From: Bubalus kerabau
Taxonomy: Eukaryota; Chordata; Mammalia; Artiodactyla; Bovidae
Reading direction: 5' to 3'
NCBI RefSeq assembly: GCF_029407905.1
Contig: NC_073632.1
Span: 58,514,964 to 58,578,963 of the forward strand
Length of the DNA stretch: 64,000 bases
Shown here: piece after piece, positions 1 to 11,963 of the stretch
Numbering within the stretch: the stretch's first letter is position 1
Layout of the letters: each line of letters opens with the position of its first letter
Position numbers and translations under genes: made by a program
Notes under the pieces: generated by a model
What the model saw: the letters and a program-made list of their open reading frames with translations, nothing else
Told to the model about the DNA's origin: nothing
The model's database searches: none

Positions 1-954
1 TAGATGATATTTCACAATACATATCTATGTACGCTGCCAGAAAGGAATTCATTCAGACTCCTGAATAAATTCACCACATCTCCATTTATCTGTGGATTCT
101 TACCCTCTCCTTTCAGATGAGGAAATGAAGTAATATCCAAACTGAATGTGTCATTAAAATTCAACCAATTAAAAATACACTTATCAAGGGCCTATTAAGG
201 CACGGGACAATAAGATCTCAACTAAATGAATAATATTAGGAAGAGCCCCTGTCCTCTAATTGTTTTTAAATTCAAAACAAATTCATGTACGTCTATATCC
301 TTCATCCTCCATCTGAAGGGCTCCATCCGCAAGCTCCCAGTTACAATGGTCTCCCTCTTCCCTCTTCTTCAAAATCTTCACAATGAACGGGAGAGGAAAG
401 GGTCTGTGCTCTTAGGCCAGAATAGAGGGGATTTAACAGCAGTAGGTGGCAGCTGATCAGTTTACCAGGCAGTCCTAAAGTGGAGATGTTCCTAAAAAGA
501 GAATGGTAGTTTCCATGCTGTCCTGGGAACTGGCTCGGGCTTCCAGGGCAAATGCAGACTTCATCTCTGCCAGGACAAGTCAAACTGGAACGTGTGGTGA
601 AGGCAGATGCTGCTAAAAATCAAGTTCCTCCAGAACCTCCTGGATGGTGGAGTCAAAACAGCGAAGAAAGAGTTTAAAGATCAATGCCAGGCCGACTACT
701 AAGTCACCTAACCTGGTTAATAAATTAGCTGTTCTGTGAAAACCTATGTGCACATCTCTGGATCATATTTCATCTCTTGAGGCTTCCTCTTCTGTCTTCC
801 CATTTGAACATAAGTGACTACAGTGGGCTACCTGAGCACCACTTTTCCTTAAAGAGATCAAATGTGAAATGTCTTTCTGTGTCAAAAACAGTGAAGATCC
901 TAACTGCTGACAGTGTTTTGCACTGGAAAGCATAGAATGGAGCAGAACTGAATT
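1..954. other. Unique sequence, no gene seen
   Basis: I see no recognisable repeat, RNA gene or exon here. Two short overlapping reading frames (76 and 80 codons, opposite strands) lack any family resemblance and are what chance would give. Confidence 0.55.
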
Positions 955-1065
955 TCAGTTCTAGTCTGTTAGTGCTGAACAAGCCCCATGACACTGGGCC
1001 AATAACTGAATCACTTAGAGCCTCCGTGTGAGCTCATCCCTGAATGAGATTAAAATCGCTGGATC
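955..1065 (-). repeat. MIR-like SINE remnant
   Basis: The segment follows the reverse complement of the MIR core: a stretch like 'gacactgggccaataactga', then 'cacttagagcctc', then 'tgagattaaaatc'. It is strongly diverged, as expected of an ancient mammalian SINE. Assignment is by eye and weak. Confidence 0.4.
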
Positions 1066-1080
1066 TGTATATATTTATAT

Positions 1081-1110
1081 CTGTCATATTGTTATATATA
1101 TATATGACAG
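1081..1110. repeat. AT-rich perfect inverted repeat
   Basis: Nine-base perfect arms (ctgtcatat / atatgacag) enclose a 12-base AT-rich centre. The single strand could fold to a hairpin or the duplex extrude a small cruciform. No gene lies beside it, so a terminator role is not suggested. Confidence 0.7.
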
Positions 1111-1257
1111 CAGGCTGGTAATTCTTTAATATAATCATTTGGGATTCCCCTCTTCCCATCACCAACATTTCCTTCATATAACTCACTTATTTTTATATCT
1201 CCCATACCTCTTTTTAAAAGTCTAAATTGAATTCTTTTTCTTTATAGACATGATTCT

Positions 1258-1425
1258 TGAAGAGTGGTCTCCAGACCAGCAAGGCCAATATCACTTAGGA
1301 ATTTGTTAGAAATGCAGTTCTCAGGTCTGACCCTGGATCGGCTGATTCAGAAACTCCTTAGGTGGGGGCCTAGCGATCTGTATTTTGATAAACTTTCCAG
1401 GCAATTTTGGTGGACAGTTTTAGGG
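1258..1425. mobile_element. hAT-type non-autonomous DNA transposon (MER3/MER20-like)
   Basis: The text 'gtggtctccagaccagca', 'tttgttagaaatgcag', 'gattcagaaactcc' and 'gatctgtattttgataa' follows the shared consensus of the short hAT-Charlie MER elements. The terminal inverted repeats are degraded. It is a mammalian-wide fossil with no coding capacity. The choice between MER3 and MER20 is uncertain. Confidence 0.55.
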
Positions 1426-1808
1426 TGTCAGATTGAGGGGTGAATCTGAGGAGCAGGATAATATGTGTGGGGAGCAGCTGTCAAAATCCCTTTGGTGATC
1501 AAAGCCCAAGTTTTCTTTAAACCCAGGCATTGTCTTTCAGTTTGCAAAAAGCATGCCAGGCAGGTACCACCTTGCAAAAGTGAAGAGTCTGAGGTTATTA
1601 TTGTTGGTTGTAAAAGCAGTAATAATGTGAGTGTATTGCTTTTTACATTTTTGTATTTTTACTTCATTTTCTTATTTGAGGCTTGGAGCTGGAATAGTGA
1701 TGATGAGAGGCTTTGATACTCTGAGTGGGGGCCTAGCATCCTAAGGCTGATTTCCAGGCAAGGAGGCACGTGGTCCCAGCTCCCAGGCCACAGCCCCTGG
1801 AGTGTGCA
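1426..1808. other. Unique sequence, no gene seen
   Basis: T-rich around 1640-1680, otherwise featureless. An 83-codon frame here has no recognisable domain. Confidence 0.5.
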
Positions 1809-2010
1809 TGTGTGTGCTCATCATGTCCAGCCCTTTGCTACTCCGTGGACTGTAGCCCGCCAGGCTCCTCTGTCCATGGGATTCTCCAGACAAGAATAGT
1901 GGAGTGGGTTACCATGCCCTTCTCTAGGAGATCTTCCCAATCCAGGGATGAAATCCACATCTCTTCATCTCCTGCATTGGCAAGCAGATTCTTTACTCCT
2001 AGCACCACCA
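1809..2010 (-). mobile_element. Bov-tA SINE
   Basis: Reverse-complement Bov-tA: 'gtggactgtagcccgccagg', then 'gggattctccag', 'gagatcttcccaatcc' and the tRNA-derived end 'agattctttactcctagca'. It is a ruminant tRNA-derived SINE mobilised in trans by BovB. About 10-15% of positions look diverged from the common form, so it is not a recent copy. No clear target-site duplication. Confidence 0.85.
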
Positions 2011-5000
2011 ATGGACAAATTACCACCAATGCCACACAGATTCTGCTCCTCTCTCAGATTTGGATCTACACCCTTTTCTGGGGAATTGTGGATCTAGCAG
2101 ACCAATAATCACATATCTCAACCAATGACAGATACCGCAAGGGAAATAATTTTCACATTTTAAGTCACCCAAGTCCATGACTAAACATGTTACAAGTGTA
2201 GATGGAAAAACTCTGGTTTCTGCAGCTCTTGGGTGAGAGGAGCCTGCTGACTGGGAATTACTTAGACCGCGAGTCAGAAGGGGCTGCACAACCGGGTGAC
2301 ATACGGCCCTTGGGCCTCTCACTCCTGTGATTGGCAGGTCACACTCGCTGGTTTTTTGACTAAGGCCTGTCACAGTTGAAAAGACAGCTAGTGAAATGGT
2401 TTTCACTTCACTGAGGGCGATGCCACGGGTCAGCCAATGCTGCCATCCCAACAGTGAAAGGCTGCAGTGCCTCTCTGTTAAGGACCCTGCTCAGAGCCGT
2501 TTCACACTGCTGTGTGTTGTTGCTGGATGAAATGGTGGCCAGATGGACTAATGGAAAGAAGAGGAAACATTTTAACCTACACATATTTGCTAAAGCTGAC
2601 AAGACAATGTATTATTTATTAACAGGCTTACAGGGAAGTTAGAATCACAACTGAGCAAACAGAAGAAGGAAGTGTGCCCAAATTAGCTTGCTTTGGACAA
2701 GAATTAGAAAATACACAAGAAAACACCACACCCACACCTTGATGGAGTAGGAATTTCTAAGGAAGATCTAGAAAAATCAAGACTGTCTTTGCAGGCATAA
2801 ATTTGATCTGATTTGACAGTACATTTGGTGGCAAACCTCTGCAGTTTTCCTGGCTTGTATGCATCACACAAGAGCACATATTCATTAATGCAAATGCATA
2901 TTTAATTGTCCTTAAAATGAAATTATATAGCATTTAGAGATGAATAAATGCATAGCCGTTGGGATTGTTCATGGTGACATCTCTCATTTGTTTCGTGTGT
3001 GAGAGAGAGAGGGGTGGGGAGAGAGGGACCTTTTTGTCATCAGTGACAGCCTCCTATGATTTCAGAGAAGGATGTGGATTGTTCTGGCAAACATTTCCAT
3101 GTTACCATTTGATAGAATTTGAAATGGTAGGGAGGCTGGACCCTCTGTGAATTTTTCTTAAGCAATACCTTCCTTCTCTCTTTCTTTTTTTTCCTGTTTT
3201 TCTTTAATAAAAGTTTTTTTTTTTTAATCTTGAATTGGTGCTCAAATTCATCATGGGATATGGTTAGAAAAACATAAAATAACGTCAATCTGATAACATG
3301 GGTGAAACATACCTTTAAAGGGATTAAAAAAAATCTAAAACCACATGAATGTACAAATCGAACTTTCACATCTTCATTGAACCCTTTTTCAGAGGGCATG
3401 TTGGTTTTTGAGTGTCGTCCTTGGTGTGGCTGTCGAGATCGGGAGATACTGCACAGTTTGTTCATCGAGGGAAGGGTGTTTCCCAGGATGGTTAAAGAGA
3501 AAATTGCACTGATGAAAGAATATATTCAGTCAAAATAAAATAATTCTCTGGAAATGAAGATTTCTCCCATTGTCTTGCCTTGTGTGTGTGTATTTTTAAA
3601 CAAATTTTCAACTCTTTCTTTTATTTTTCTTTTTTGTAACAACTGCCAGAAAAAAAATTTAAACCTTGACTTTGATGTTTTGAACTTTGCGAGTAAGTTG
3701 ATGTATATACATCATGATTAAAGACCAAACACTGGCTAATACCTACCTGGTAAAAACCAATAGCAAATTAATTAAACAGAGTGCGTTTTATTCTATATAA
3801 AAGTTAGTCAGTTATTTCTGCTATTATGACTCTGGTGAAAATAATTAATTTGAAATCCATGGATAGGTTTAAGTTTAATCTCTATTATAGATGACAATAA
3901 GGACCCAGGCTCGTTCAGTGAATCTTTTTTCTTTCTTTCTGTTTTTTTATAGTGAGATTTTTTTTTTAAACTTTAAGTAACAAATGATTATCCTTCATAT
4001 TGAAAGTTTGAACAATATCTGCCATTTGTGAATGATTGTTTTCTAGCATGGATGTTATGATGAGTGTTATTGTAATGGCATTGCATATATGCTTGTTTGT
4101 CTGATGATATCTGTTCATTTAAAGGATTTATCACCATCTGAAATCCACCCTTTTCCTTTTAGTCCGTTGGTGGTCTTTATTCAGAATGCCCTTTGCTTGC
4201 TCTTTGCCCAGCCTGGTCCATTAGTAGCTGTCTTTTCTGGTGTTCATTCTAAGCTTCATTTTGGTCTTGGCTGTGTGCATGTGAGGTCAAATGACAAAAA
4301 AGTGAAAAATCCTGCCATCATGTAAGCAAATGCCCCAGCTGACCTACCAAGTAAATTTGCTTTCTTTAACAAACTGAATTCTATAGAAGTAGTTGTGCAC
4401 AGTACAGACTGACTGTAGACCATCAGAAGGAGGATGTGCCCGCACTTCTAAGAGATCTATTTCACCTTGATCTTGAGTTCAAAGATCATTCAAGTTGTGG
4501 CTCGCTCTTTTCTTCAGCAAACCTGTGTGATTCAAAAAGTAGATAGACTGGGCTAGGTGGAGAATTCCATCATCTGCCCTTTTGGCTTTCATTCAATTAG
4601 CAACCAGGCCACTTTTGCTCCTCCCTGTCATAGAGTTCGCAGGGCAGATTAGATATTCACTTTGAAGGGTCTTAGAGTTATGGACATGACACTTTAGTTT
4701 TTTTCACCCTCTCAGGACGTCTTTCATTTTGAATTTCTAAGCAAATTGGAAAAAAAAAGTTGAAGCAGCTTTTGTCTAATGTGTAGTGTTAAATAAAAAT
4801 TATTAGCAATTCCTGGCTTATATTGATTTCAAATATTAAAAGCTCTGGAAGCCTTTACTGTTTGGTTATATGTAATCACTCTATCTGTTTTGGTGAATAG
4901 TGTACTAGTCTTCCAAATTCTGACCTAGTTCCTAAGATAGCTAATGATGTCTTTTTTTTTTTCTCTTGGAAGATCATTTTGAAGAATAGTGTATGCACAT

Positions 5001-5102
5001 TAAAATATTTTTCTTACTACAGAATTAAAGTTTATTGTAGAGAATATAGATTATGAAAAAAGAAGACAATAAACATCACCTTTAATTTTACCTTCTACAG
5101 AT
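2011..5102. other. Unique sequence, no gene seen
   Basis: About 3.1 kb without a recognisable interspersed repeat. It contains GA-rich runs near 3000-3030, a T-rich stretch near 3180-3230, and a perfect 14-base palindrome at 3700-3713 (gatgtatatacatc). Reading frames of up to 143 codons exist on both strands but overlap each other and show no family signature. Confidence 0.5.
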
Positions 5103-5261
5103 AAGCACTCCATGAATGCATGCATGCTAAGTCACTTCAGTTGTTTTCAACTCTTTGTGACCCCATGAACTGTAGCCTGCCGGGCTCCTCTGTCTGTGGG
5201 ATTCTCCAGGCAAGAATACTGGAGTGAGGTTGACATGCTCTCCTCCAGAGAAGCACTCCAT
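5103..5261 (-). mobile_element. Bov-tA SINE fragment with 11-bp TSD
   Basis: A truncated reverse-complement Bov-tA (5114-5250) showing 'gtagcctgccgggctcctct' and 'caagaatactggagt'. It is flanked by a perfect direct repeat aagcactccat at 5103-5113 and 5251-5261. That marks the endonuclease-nicked target site of LINE-driven retroposition. The tRNA-like half is missing. Confidence 0.88.
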
Positions 5262-5931
5262 AATTTGAGGTATTTACTTTTAGAAATTTTGCACTATGCA
5301 TATAAAAAAATGAATGTTATTTCCTTATCAGGGCTTAAGGGGTTAAAAGGGAAAGAGGATTATTTCACTTCTTGCTTACATTTTCAGCTCCCTCTTGGTC
5401 CCCTCTTTAACAGACTGTCTCTGGAGTGATTCAGGATGCTGAGGCAGTTGATCACTGAATAAATCTTCCATGACTCTGAAAATGTTACAGTATTATGCAG
5501 TGCACACAACGCAGGTTGCAGCTGAGCTGCTCTGTGGCCAGAGATGATCTCTGGGTAAAGAAACTGCTTGGAATTACCCAGGGGAGTTTGCATTTCTGTA
5601 GCGAAACAGTGAGCACAGAAATGGAATTGAGTGACTTGCTCAAGATTTCGGCCATATAAACACTGAACACGGGCTGGGAGAGCATAAGATAAAAGAAATT
5701 TCAGTATCTTTTGATTCAGGGGAGAGAAGGACACCTTATAAATGTCATTCATTAGACAGCCCAGAAACAGGCATTTCAAATACATCATCAGATGGCTGGC
5801 AGGATGGAATGTCCTGGAAGCCCCATTTCTCCTAGTGCCACTGTGAACAAGAGAGCCATGTAGCATGAGGTAATGTCTGCTTCAGAGAGCCACGGAGCTT
5901 CAGATGTCGGCCTGTCCTCTGTGTCGACGTT
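5262..5931. other. Unique sequence, no gene seen
   Basis: A 160-codon minus-strand frame (5384-5866) covers most of this stretch, but its translation shows no domain, no signal peptide and no codon pattern I recognise. I treat it as chance. Confidence 0.5.
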
Positions 5932-5982
5932 GGGATGTGGGAGATGGGGTGGGGGGAGGTGGGGAATGGGAGTGTGGCGGGG
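5932..5982 (+). other. G-quadruplex-type G-rich tract
   Basis: The plus strand carries seven runs of three or more G (5932-5934, 5939-5941, 5946-5949, 5951-5956, 5961-5964, 5968-5970, 5979-5982) separated by 1-8 bases. This meets the usual intramolecular quadruplex pattern several times over. No promoter or CpG island is visible beside it. Confidence 0.75.
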
Positions 5983-6162
5983 AGACCCTTCAAAATAGGT
6001 TCTCTGAGAGATCTGTATCCTCAGCTTTTGGACAGTGAGAAATCAGTTCTTGCACTTGGATTTAAAGGAATATTTTCATGCCATTGTGACCATCAGAATC
6101 ACTCTGAAATCTAGCCCTCCAAACTGTGAGCTACTTGTCTTCTTTAATTTTTGTGTTTTCAG

Positions 6163-6235
6163 TGTTGAGGCAGGTGCCTGAAATATATTAGATGCCCAGT
6201 AAAAACTTACTGAATGAAGAAATGAATGAATGTGT
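6163..6235 (+). repeat. L2/MIR 3'-end remnant
   Basis: The wording 'ggtgcctgaaatatattagatgcccagtaaa' followed by 'actgaatgaagaaatgaatg' mirrors the 3' end shared by old L2-type repeats, which end in an AATAAATATTTGTTGAATGAATG-like tail. Short and diverged. Confidence 0.45.
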
Positions 6236-6674
6236 GTAGTTAACAATGATTTAGAATTAGCTGCGGCAAGTGAAGGGCATGGGCATATACAGCAGAAGAT
6301 CCTTTTCGTGTATATCATCTCTGCTTCATGTACCAAGAAGAGTAAACTCTTAAGATACGGGCACTATGGTATAGTCCATGGACGATGCAAACTGTCAGCT
6401 TCAATTCAGTACACAGACTTGTTTTCTAGGGGTGAGAAGTGAAGGAGGGATGGCAGAGGTGGCTCAGAGTACTACAGATGTTCTTAATGGAAATGCCTTT
6501 GGGAAGAAATACTTACCAGACACACAACTGCTTTGGTTAAAGGACATGGTCCTGTACACAAATTTACTTGCCTTGTTTGTGGAGACATTTGAACTTGACA
6601 GTCTTGGTGTGGTAAAAAGCTTCTCTGTAGGCCAAATGTGCTGAATGTACCCACTCTCTGGGGGTAGGGTGGGG
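6236..6674. other. Unique sequence, no gene seen
   Basis: Two overlapping plus-strand frames (70 and 88 codons) occur here without any recognisable domain. No repeat seen. Confidence 0.45.
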
Positions 6675-6762
6675 GATCAGGGATTTATAATTTCAAAAGC
6701 CCTCCCCTGTGATGTGGACACAGGTGGTCTGCACCCAGGCATTTAGGAACCAGTGGTATGGA
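6675..6762 (+). mobile_element. MER20-like hAT remnant
   Basis: 'agggatttataatttcaaaa', 'gccctcccctgtgatgtgga' and the end 'ggaaccagtgg' resemble one half of the MER20 family, which has palindrome-like halves. Only part of an element is present, so the family name is tentative. Confidence 0.4.
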
Positions 6763-7527
6763 GGAAGGAGTAATGTGACTTTTCCATTTTTCTATAATTT
6801 ATGTGAACCATTTAGTCTTAATGTCCAATTACGATGCAGTGCCATAACAATCACCACATGTATGTTGTTAAATGTGTGCCTGATTAACTTTATTACAGGT
6901 TGTATCTGAAATAGCAGTAACTATACCTACACGGGGTCTCGGTCTTCAGAGATTTTTATGAGTAGGATATTAGAAACATAAAGGGAGCACAGTTGAGGGT
7001 CGGACTTTGTAAGTTTTCACATGTATTTCTGTGAGGAAAGTTAAGCTGTAACTCGTTTGTTATCATTTTTAAAAATTAGTTTTTAATCTGTAGAATATTG
7101 TTGTTATCTCTCTCATAAAATGTGGACTTTCATTTCCTTTGTGATGAATTTGGGAGAAAGGAAAAAACTGATCTAAAAGTGCACAGAACAAGGAAAGTTC
7201 TGTTGTGGTGGCAGTTTCCCCTTTACCATGAGATTGCTCTGATATCAGACTGTACATTGGTGTCCACACCATCTGCCTGGTGACAGTGAGGAGTGGCCAG
7301 GAAAGCTTGAACCAGAAGCCATATTGAATTCACAGATCCATTCCAAGGAAAGAAAGAATGTTCTGCTCAGGACAGACTCTATAAATGACCGATGTGCCCT
7401 GCATTCTACCACACAGCTCTATTACGCCAGAAATTGCCAGGCACTACTTGTTTACAGCACCCGTGACCCCAGATGCGACCTTCTGGACAGTGGTCTTGAA
7501 GTCAGATTTCAGCCAGTTACCATCATC
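6763..7527. other. Unique sequence, no gene seen
   Basis: AT-rich non-repeat sequence. I see no exon or regulatory signature. Confidence 0.45.
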
Positions 7528-7760
7528 TTGTCCCATTCCATCACTGGTGGCTCAGATGGTGAAGAATTTGCCTTCAATGTAGGAGATCTGAGTTTGCTCC
7601 CTGGGTCCAGAAGATCCCCTGGAGAAGGTAATGCCTACCTGCACCAGAATTCTTATCTGGAGGATTCTATGGACAGAGGAGCCTGGCAGGCTACAGTCCA
7701 TGTGGTTGCAAAGAGTTGGATATGACTGAGCAACTAATGCTTTCATTTTGTCCCATTCCA
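7528..7760 (+). mobile_element. Bov-tA SINE with 13-bp TSD
   Basis: Sense Bov-tA: 'actggtggctcagatggtga', 'ccctgggtccagaagatccc', 'ggacagaggagcctggcagg', 'ttgcaaagagttggatatga'. A perfect 13-base direct repeat, ttgtcccattcca, sits at 7528-7540 and 7748-7760. The reading frames through it (133 and 65 codons) are SINE translation, not protein. Confidence 0.92.
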
Positions 7761-8245
7761 GTAAAAAAAGAGAAACAAGAAAAAGGCAAGTTGGAAGGAT
7801 TAGGTAATATATAAGTATACCAAAAAATACATTTTGGGAGATGAGTCATTATCTTGTACAACTACTGAAGTTGGTAAATGGACCAGAAATGTCCGCCCCA
7901 AGTGCCACAGGGGGCTGAACAATGACATAGGTCTCACCTTCAAGACTTCACAGTTTGTCAGGCCTGCTCTGGGTCCAGCTGTCACTGGAATCAGCAGGAA
8001 TCTCAACTCCTAAATCACTCAGCCACTCACTGACACCAGTCCCCTTCCCTTTTAGTGAAGGGCTGAGCTCCGACATAAAAGGGCTGCTCTAGCTGCCTTT
8101 CCACCTTGAGGGATCCCCAGGGAGACTGTGAGGCTTGTGCAAAGCCTGGGCCTTGGTGCTCAGGACCACCTGACCTCACATTCCAGCCTTAACACTCACT
8201 TCTGGTGCAACACTGGGCTGATTAGCTCTGAGAGACTTGTTTATT
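7761..8245. other. Unique sequence, no gene seen
   Basis: No repeat or exon recognised. Confidence 0.45.
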
Positions 8246-8505
8246 TTTTCAATTTTCATTTTAAAATTATTTTTAAGATTGGTGTATAATTGCTTTACAA
8301 TGTTGTGTTAGTTTCTGTTATACAATGAAGTGACTCAGCTATATACATATATCACCTCCCTCTTTGAACCTCCCTTCCACCCCCTGCCCCATCCCACCCT
8401 TCTAGGTCATCACAGAGCACCAAGCTGAGTTCCCCGTGCTGTACAGCAGCTTCCCACTAGCTGTCTATTTTACACATGGTAGTGTATATATCCAAGAGCC
8501 TTGTT
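8246..8505 (-). mobile_element. L1 3' end, antisense
   Basis: The pattern 'gtgtataattgctttacaat', 'ttatacaatgaagtgactca', 'ccctgccccatcccaccctt', 'ctgtacagcagcttcccact' is the antisense 3' untranslated region common to artiodactyl L1 copies. T-rich flanking text at 8240-8280 fits the complement of the A-rich tail. 5'-truncated; no ORF2 sequence remains. Confidence 0.8.
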
Positions 8506-9129
8506 TCTGTAGGTGGTAAACAAAGAGGATGAGATTCACCGTGCAGCATTGCTTTGAGGATTAAGTGAGCTTGTATAGATGCAGGGCCTGTCACATGGTC
8601 AGGTATCACTGAATGGTGCCATTTTCCTTTGCAAGGGGCTGTGGAGTTGGCCCAGGGGACCCAGACACCACAGTGGAGGTTCCATAGGTTCCTTTATGCC
8701 AGTGCAGAGGGACCAAAGTGGCTTTCCAAGGGAGGGGCTCTCCTATAAATCAAGCCTCTCCCCCAACCCCCAAGGGTAACTGGACAGTTGTCTATAACCA
8801 GGAACACTAATTTGGATCTGAGCACTAAACTGTACCAGAAAACATGCTACCAGTCTCACAGTTCTATGCTCTGTTAATACTCAGAGGCCTGACTGGTACC
8901 TAATGGGGCTATGAGGGCACCGCTTTCTGTGTATGCAAGGGAGGAGGGGCGACAAGAAGACCAGAGACTGCTAAGGGTCAAGATTAGGAGTTGTTTTATG
9001 GTTCTGTTAAGAACCTGCAGTTGTTTACAGCGGTGAATTTAAGGGATAAAGCAGATTCATCAAAGATATTTTTATGGCAACAGGGGTGCCTTTTGAAGGT
9101 CTGCTTTTCCCTCCCTTCTTATTCCTGCT
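8506..9129. other. Unique sequence, no gene seen
   Basis: A moderately G/C-rich stretch with no repeat I can name. Confidence 0.4.
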
Positions 9130-9800
9130 CCCTCTCACCCTGGCATCCCTTTGTGACCAAGGCTATTGCCCCCAAACTGTACCCCTGCCCCTCCCCCTGG
9201 GGAAACTTGCAGAAAACCACAACTAGCCAGATCCTCCATCCTGTTCACAGCACAAAAATCAGAGAATCTAACCAGAAGAAAGTTGGTGCAAGCTGGGTTC
9301 AGCTTCAGAAGCGGGACAGAGGTTGCCTTGCAGCCCATTACCATCTCACTGTAATAGTAAGATCTCTCCCCGCCATGCCATGATGGTTTGACCCACTCCT
9401 GACCCAGATGCCAAAGGACCATACAAGGGCAGAAAAGAGGTGGCACCCCAGTTTCAGGAAGAACTGTGCCTATTCCCAGAAATCCAATACATTTGCCTCC
9501 CTTTCATTAACCTTGCCTTTAAAACCTTGCCTTAATTGCACCCTGGCTGAGAACTTGATTTTCTGAACTAAGTTCCTGCTTCTCTATGCTCTAGTCCTTG
9601 AATAAATCTTGCCCTGCTTGATCTTAGCTTTGGTTTCATTTTTTGGCTGCTTGACTCAGAAGCTTGAAAAGAAACTCCCTGGCCGAAAAAGAGGTCTCTC
9701 TTCAGGCTAGGGCCCAAGGAGGGTCTATATGACCCAACTGGTGTCACCTTCAGGGTTTAATAGCGCCTAAGGCAAGCTCCCCCTTGGCTGAAGGGCATTT
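9130..9800 (+). repeat. Possible old solo LTR
   Basis: The block has an LTR-like order: a G/C-rich first half, a 'tttaaaacctt' TATA-like stretch near 9520, a 'gaataaa' polyadenylation-type signal at 9599-9605 followed by a T/G-rich stretch, and no internal coding region. It resembles endogenous-retrovirus LTRs in style, but I cannot name a family and see no flanking 4-6 bp duplication. A 130-codon frame at 8991-9383 overlaps it and looks non-coding. Confidence 0.3.
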
Positions 9801-9934
9801 CTGATCCACCCTATCTTCATTTGGTCTTGTTCTTTAGTCAATTCTGTGACACTTTGTCTATCTGTGCTTTGTTGTGATATTTTGCAATGTTTACTAATTA
9901 TTTAGCACGTTTGCTTATTTCCTTTAAGGAGAAG

Positions 9935-10068
9935 TAAGCTTTTAAGGATTGTAAGCTTCAGGAGGGCAGGGAAGAATTTTCCATTTTTGGTCATTCTTTC
10001 AGATCCTAGTCAGGGGCCCTGTGCATGCTGGTAAGTGTGGCAATAAATATCAGTTGGGTAAACAAGTG
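9935..10068 (+). repeat. L2 LINE 3' end
   Basis: 'aggattgtaagcttcaggag' + 'ggcagggaagaatttt' and then 'gtggcaataaatatcagttg' follows the L2 3' terminus (TGTAAGCTCC..GAGGGCAGGG..AATAAATATT). It is an ancient mammalian LINE, diverged and heavily 5'-truncated. Confidence 0.65.
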
Positions 10069-11963
10069 TTCTGGTTTCTAGAATGATGTTGGGTTTGGTC
10101 AGTGAATTCTTATTATAAGAAGGACCAGGATTCATTGTGCGGGGGCATATTTGCTTTATTAACTCTTCTGGTCACCTTAACTTAATGCAGAACATTCAAC
10201 ATGATTGAATCTTCACTCACTAATTAAGGAAGGATGCCTAGAATGATGGGCATCACAGACCGGAAATTATCCCTGGTTTTACTTCTAAGAAGAGGTGTAA
10301 CTTTTTAGACAATTCACTCTAGCATACACTGCTTCAGCTTCTTCATCTGTGAAATGAGTGTTGAGTAGACATTCATTGTAAGTTTCTGGTATTGTCAAAG
10401 ATTTTACTCTGTTTAAGTATTTTTAAGATTTCTTTTATAATTATGAGTGCTCATTATATATCCCATAACTGTCTTGGAAAGTGTAGAAGCTGAATTATTC
10501 AACCTTTTAAAAAATTACATTTCTAATGAACAATTTTTAGTGTTTTCACCTATTTTGGATAAAATTACAAAAATATTCTGATAAAATGAAGGTTTTACCC
10601 AAGATGAGGATTCAAAAAAAGTATTTAAAAAAATAAAAAATGCCTTTCTAGTATTTTTTATGAAAAAATATTTTATAGCATTTTACTATTTTAAAAATTT
10701 GCATTTATCTTAAAAACTCAAAACTCAATGCTATAAAGCTGTGAAAAGAAGAGAGACTGAAAAAAATCTAATATCTAGAATAAATATATTTTTTTCTGGT
10801 AAAATTATAGACAGTATAATGAATGTTCTGCCTGATTAACTTCCGATTACAACATTCTAATTGGAAAAGTCCTTCAGGTAAAATAGGACAAGCTGTAGTC
10901 TAATAATAGGCTGAGAAGCCTGGCTTTATGGACACAGTCAGGCATTGAGTATTTAAGCTGATACCTAGGGTGCTAAGTTCTGGGCTGGAGACTTATAGGG
11001 ATACAATACATTTTGGTAGATTCCACAGGCCATAGCTTCTTAAGTAGGACTTGTATTTCCTACACAGTACATATCTATGTCTGTATTTACCTCTTTATTT
11101 CTATTGACTGAGTAAATAAATCCACCCAACCAAACCCTTATTTAAAAAAACCCAAAACATAGAACAGTAGTAGTCTTGCAGTTTCTCTTCCAACATAATT
11201 TTCTAAATTCTTCTTACTCTGAAAATTTTAACTTGGCTGTCTGTCCTTGAACCCAGTGACTGACATTCTGTTAACTCCTGGCCTGCCCAGATTCTTAGCT
11301 GAAAGCACAGCATTTGCCTGAAGACAACATCTTTGAGTTTATTCCATGAATATGAATTCCTTTAAAAACCAGTTGGAAGGAAAACACAAAAAAAGACACG
11401 AATGAATTATTTGGATTTCTTTTAGGACCTGTACCTGAGTTTATTTTCAGGCCCATCTCAAAATTTTGTATTTATTTATACATGGACTGCTTTGTTCCAA
11501 AAGAGACGTAAGGTTACTCTATGCTCTCTATTATTCGTTCTCCTGTGGAACTAATTTGAGCAAATCAACCAGATAGTACAAAGTGGATCCTATGCTGGAG
11601 CTGTGGCGTACATGCAACTGTCACTGAGAAACTGGAAGGGTGCTGAAAAGCCTTGTGAAGCCAGGATATTTCCACCCGCCTTGACCCTCCCATGATCAGA
11701 TTTCATTAGAACCACTTCTTAGGCATTTTAGCTGGGTTAAGATGTTACCTGGGAGAGATGCCAAATAAACTAATCTGTGTTAATGTGTTATATATCTGAT
11801 TAATTCATGGTCGCAAACACAATGCCTGAGGGGCCAGACCAGTAGCTTGTGAATGGACTGCTGACTGGGGAGGGCTGGACAGGAGCAGGTACCCAGCTGA
11901 GGTTTGGCACCTGTAAGTGTGTAGGCCTGGGGTCCAGGCAGCCATTTGCCTTCCTTTTAAGAA
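10069..11963. other. Unique, locally AT-rich sequence
   Basis: About 1.9 kb with no clear gene. A faint MIR-like antisense core lies at 10285-10385 ('cttcttcatctgtgaaatga'). 10400-10830 is strikingly A/T-rich with many A and T runs, compatible with a matrix-attachment-type region but not proof of one. Confidence 0.45.

Noticed and set aside
3302..3538. 78-codon frame in T/A-rich DNA
   Set aside because: No known domain, and overlapped by a 141-codon antisense frame with poly-K translation of A runs. Chance.
3700..3713. 14-base perfect palindrome gatgtatatacatc
   Set aside because: Palindromes of this size in A/T-rich DNA are expected by chance in 64 kb.
5384..5866. 160-codon minus-strand open frame in non-repeat DNA
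   Set aside because: No start context, domain or splice partner that I can support; the composition is ordinary. Kept only as a candidate for codon-conservation testing.
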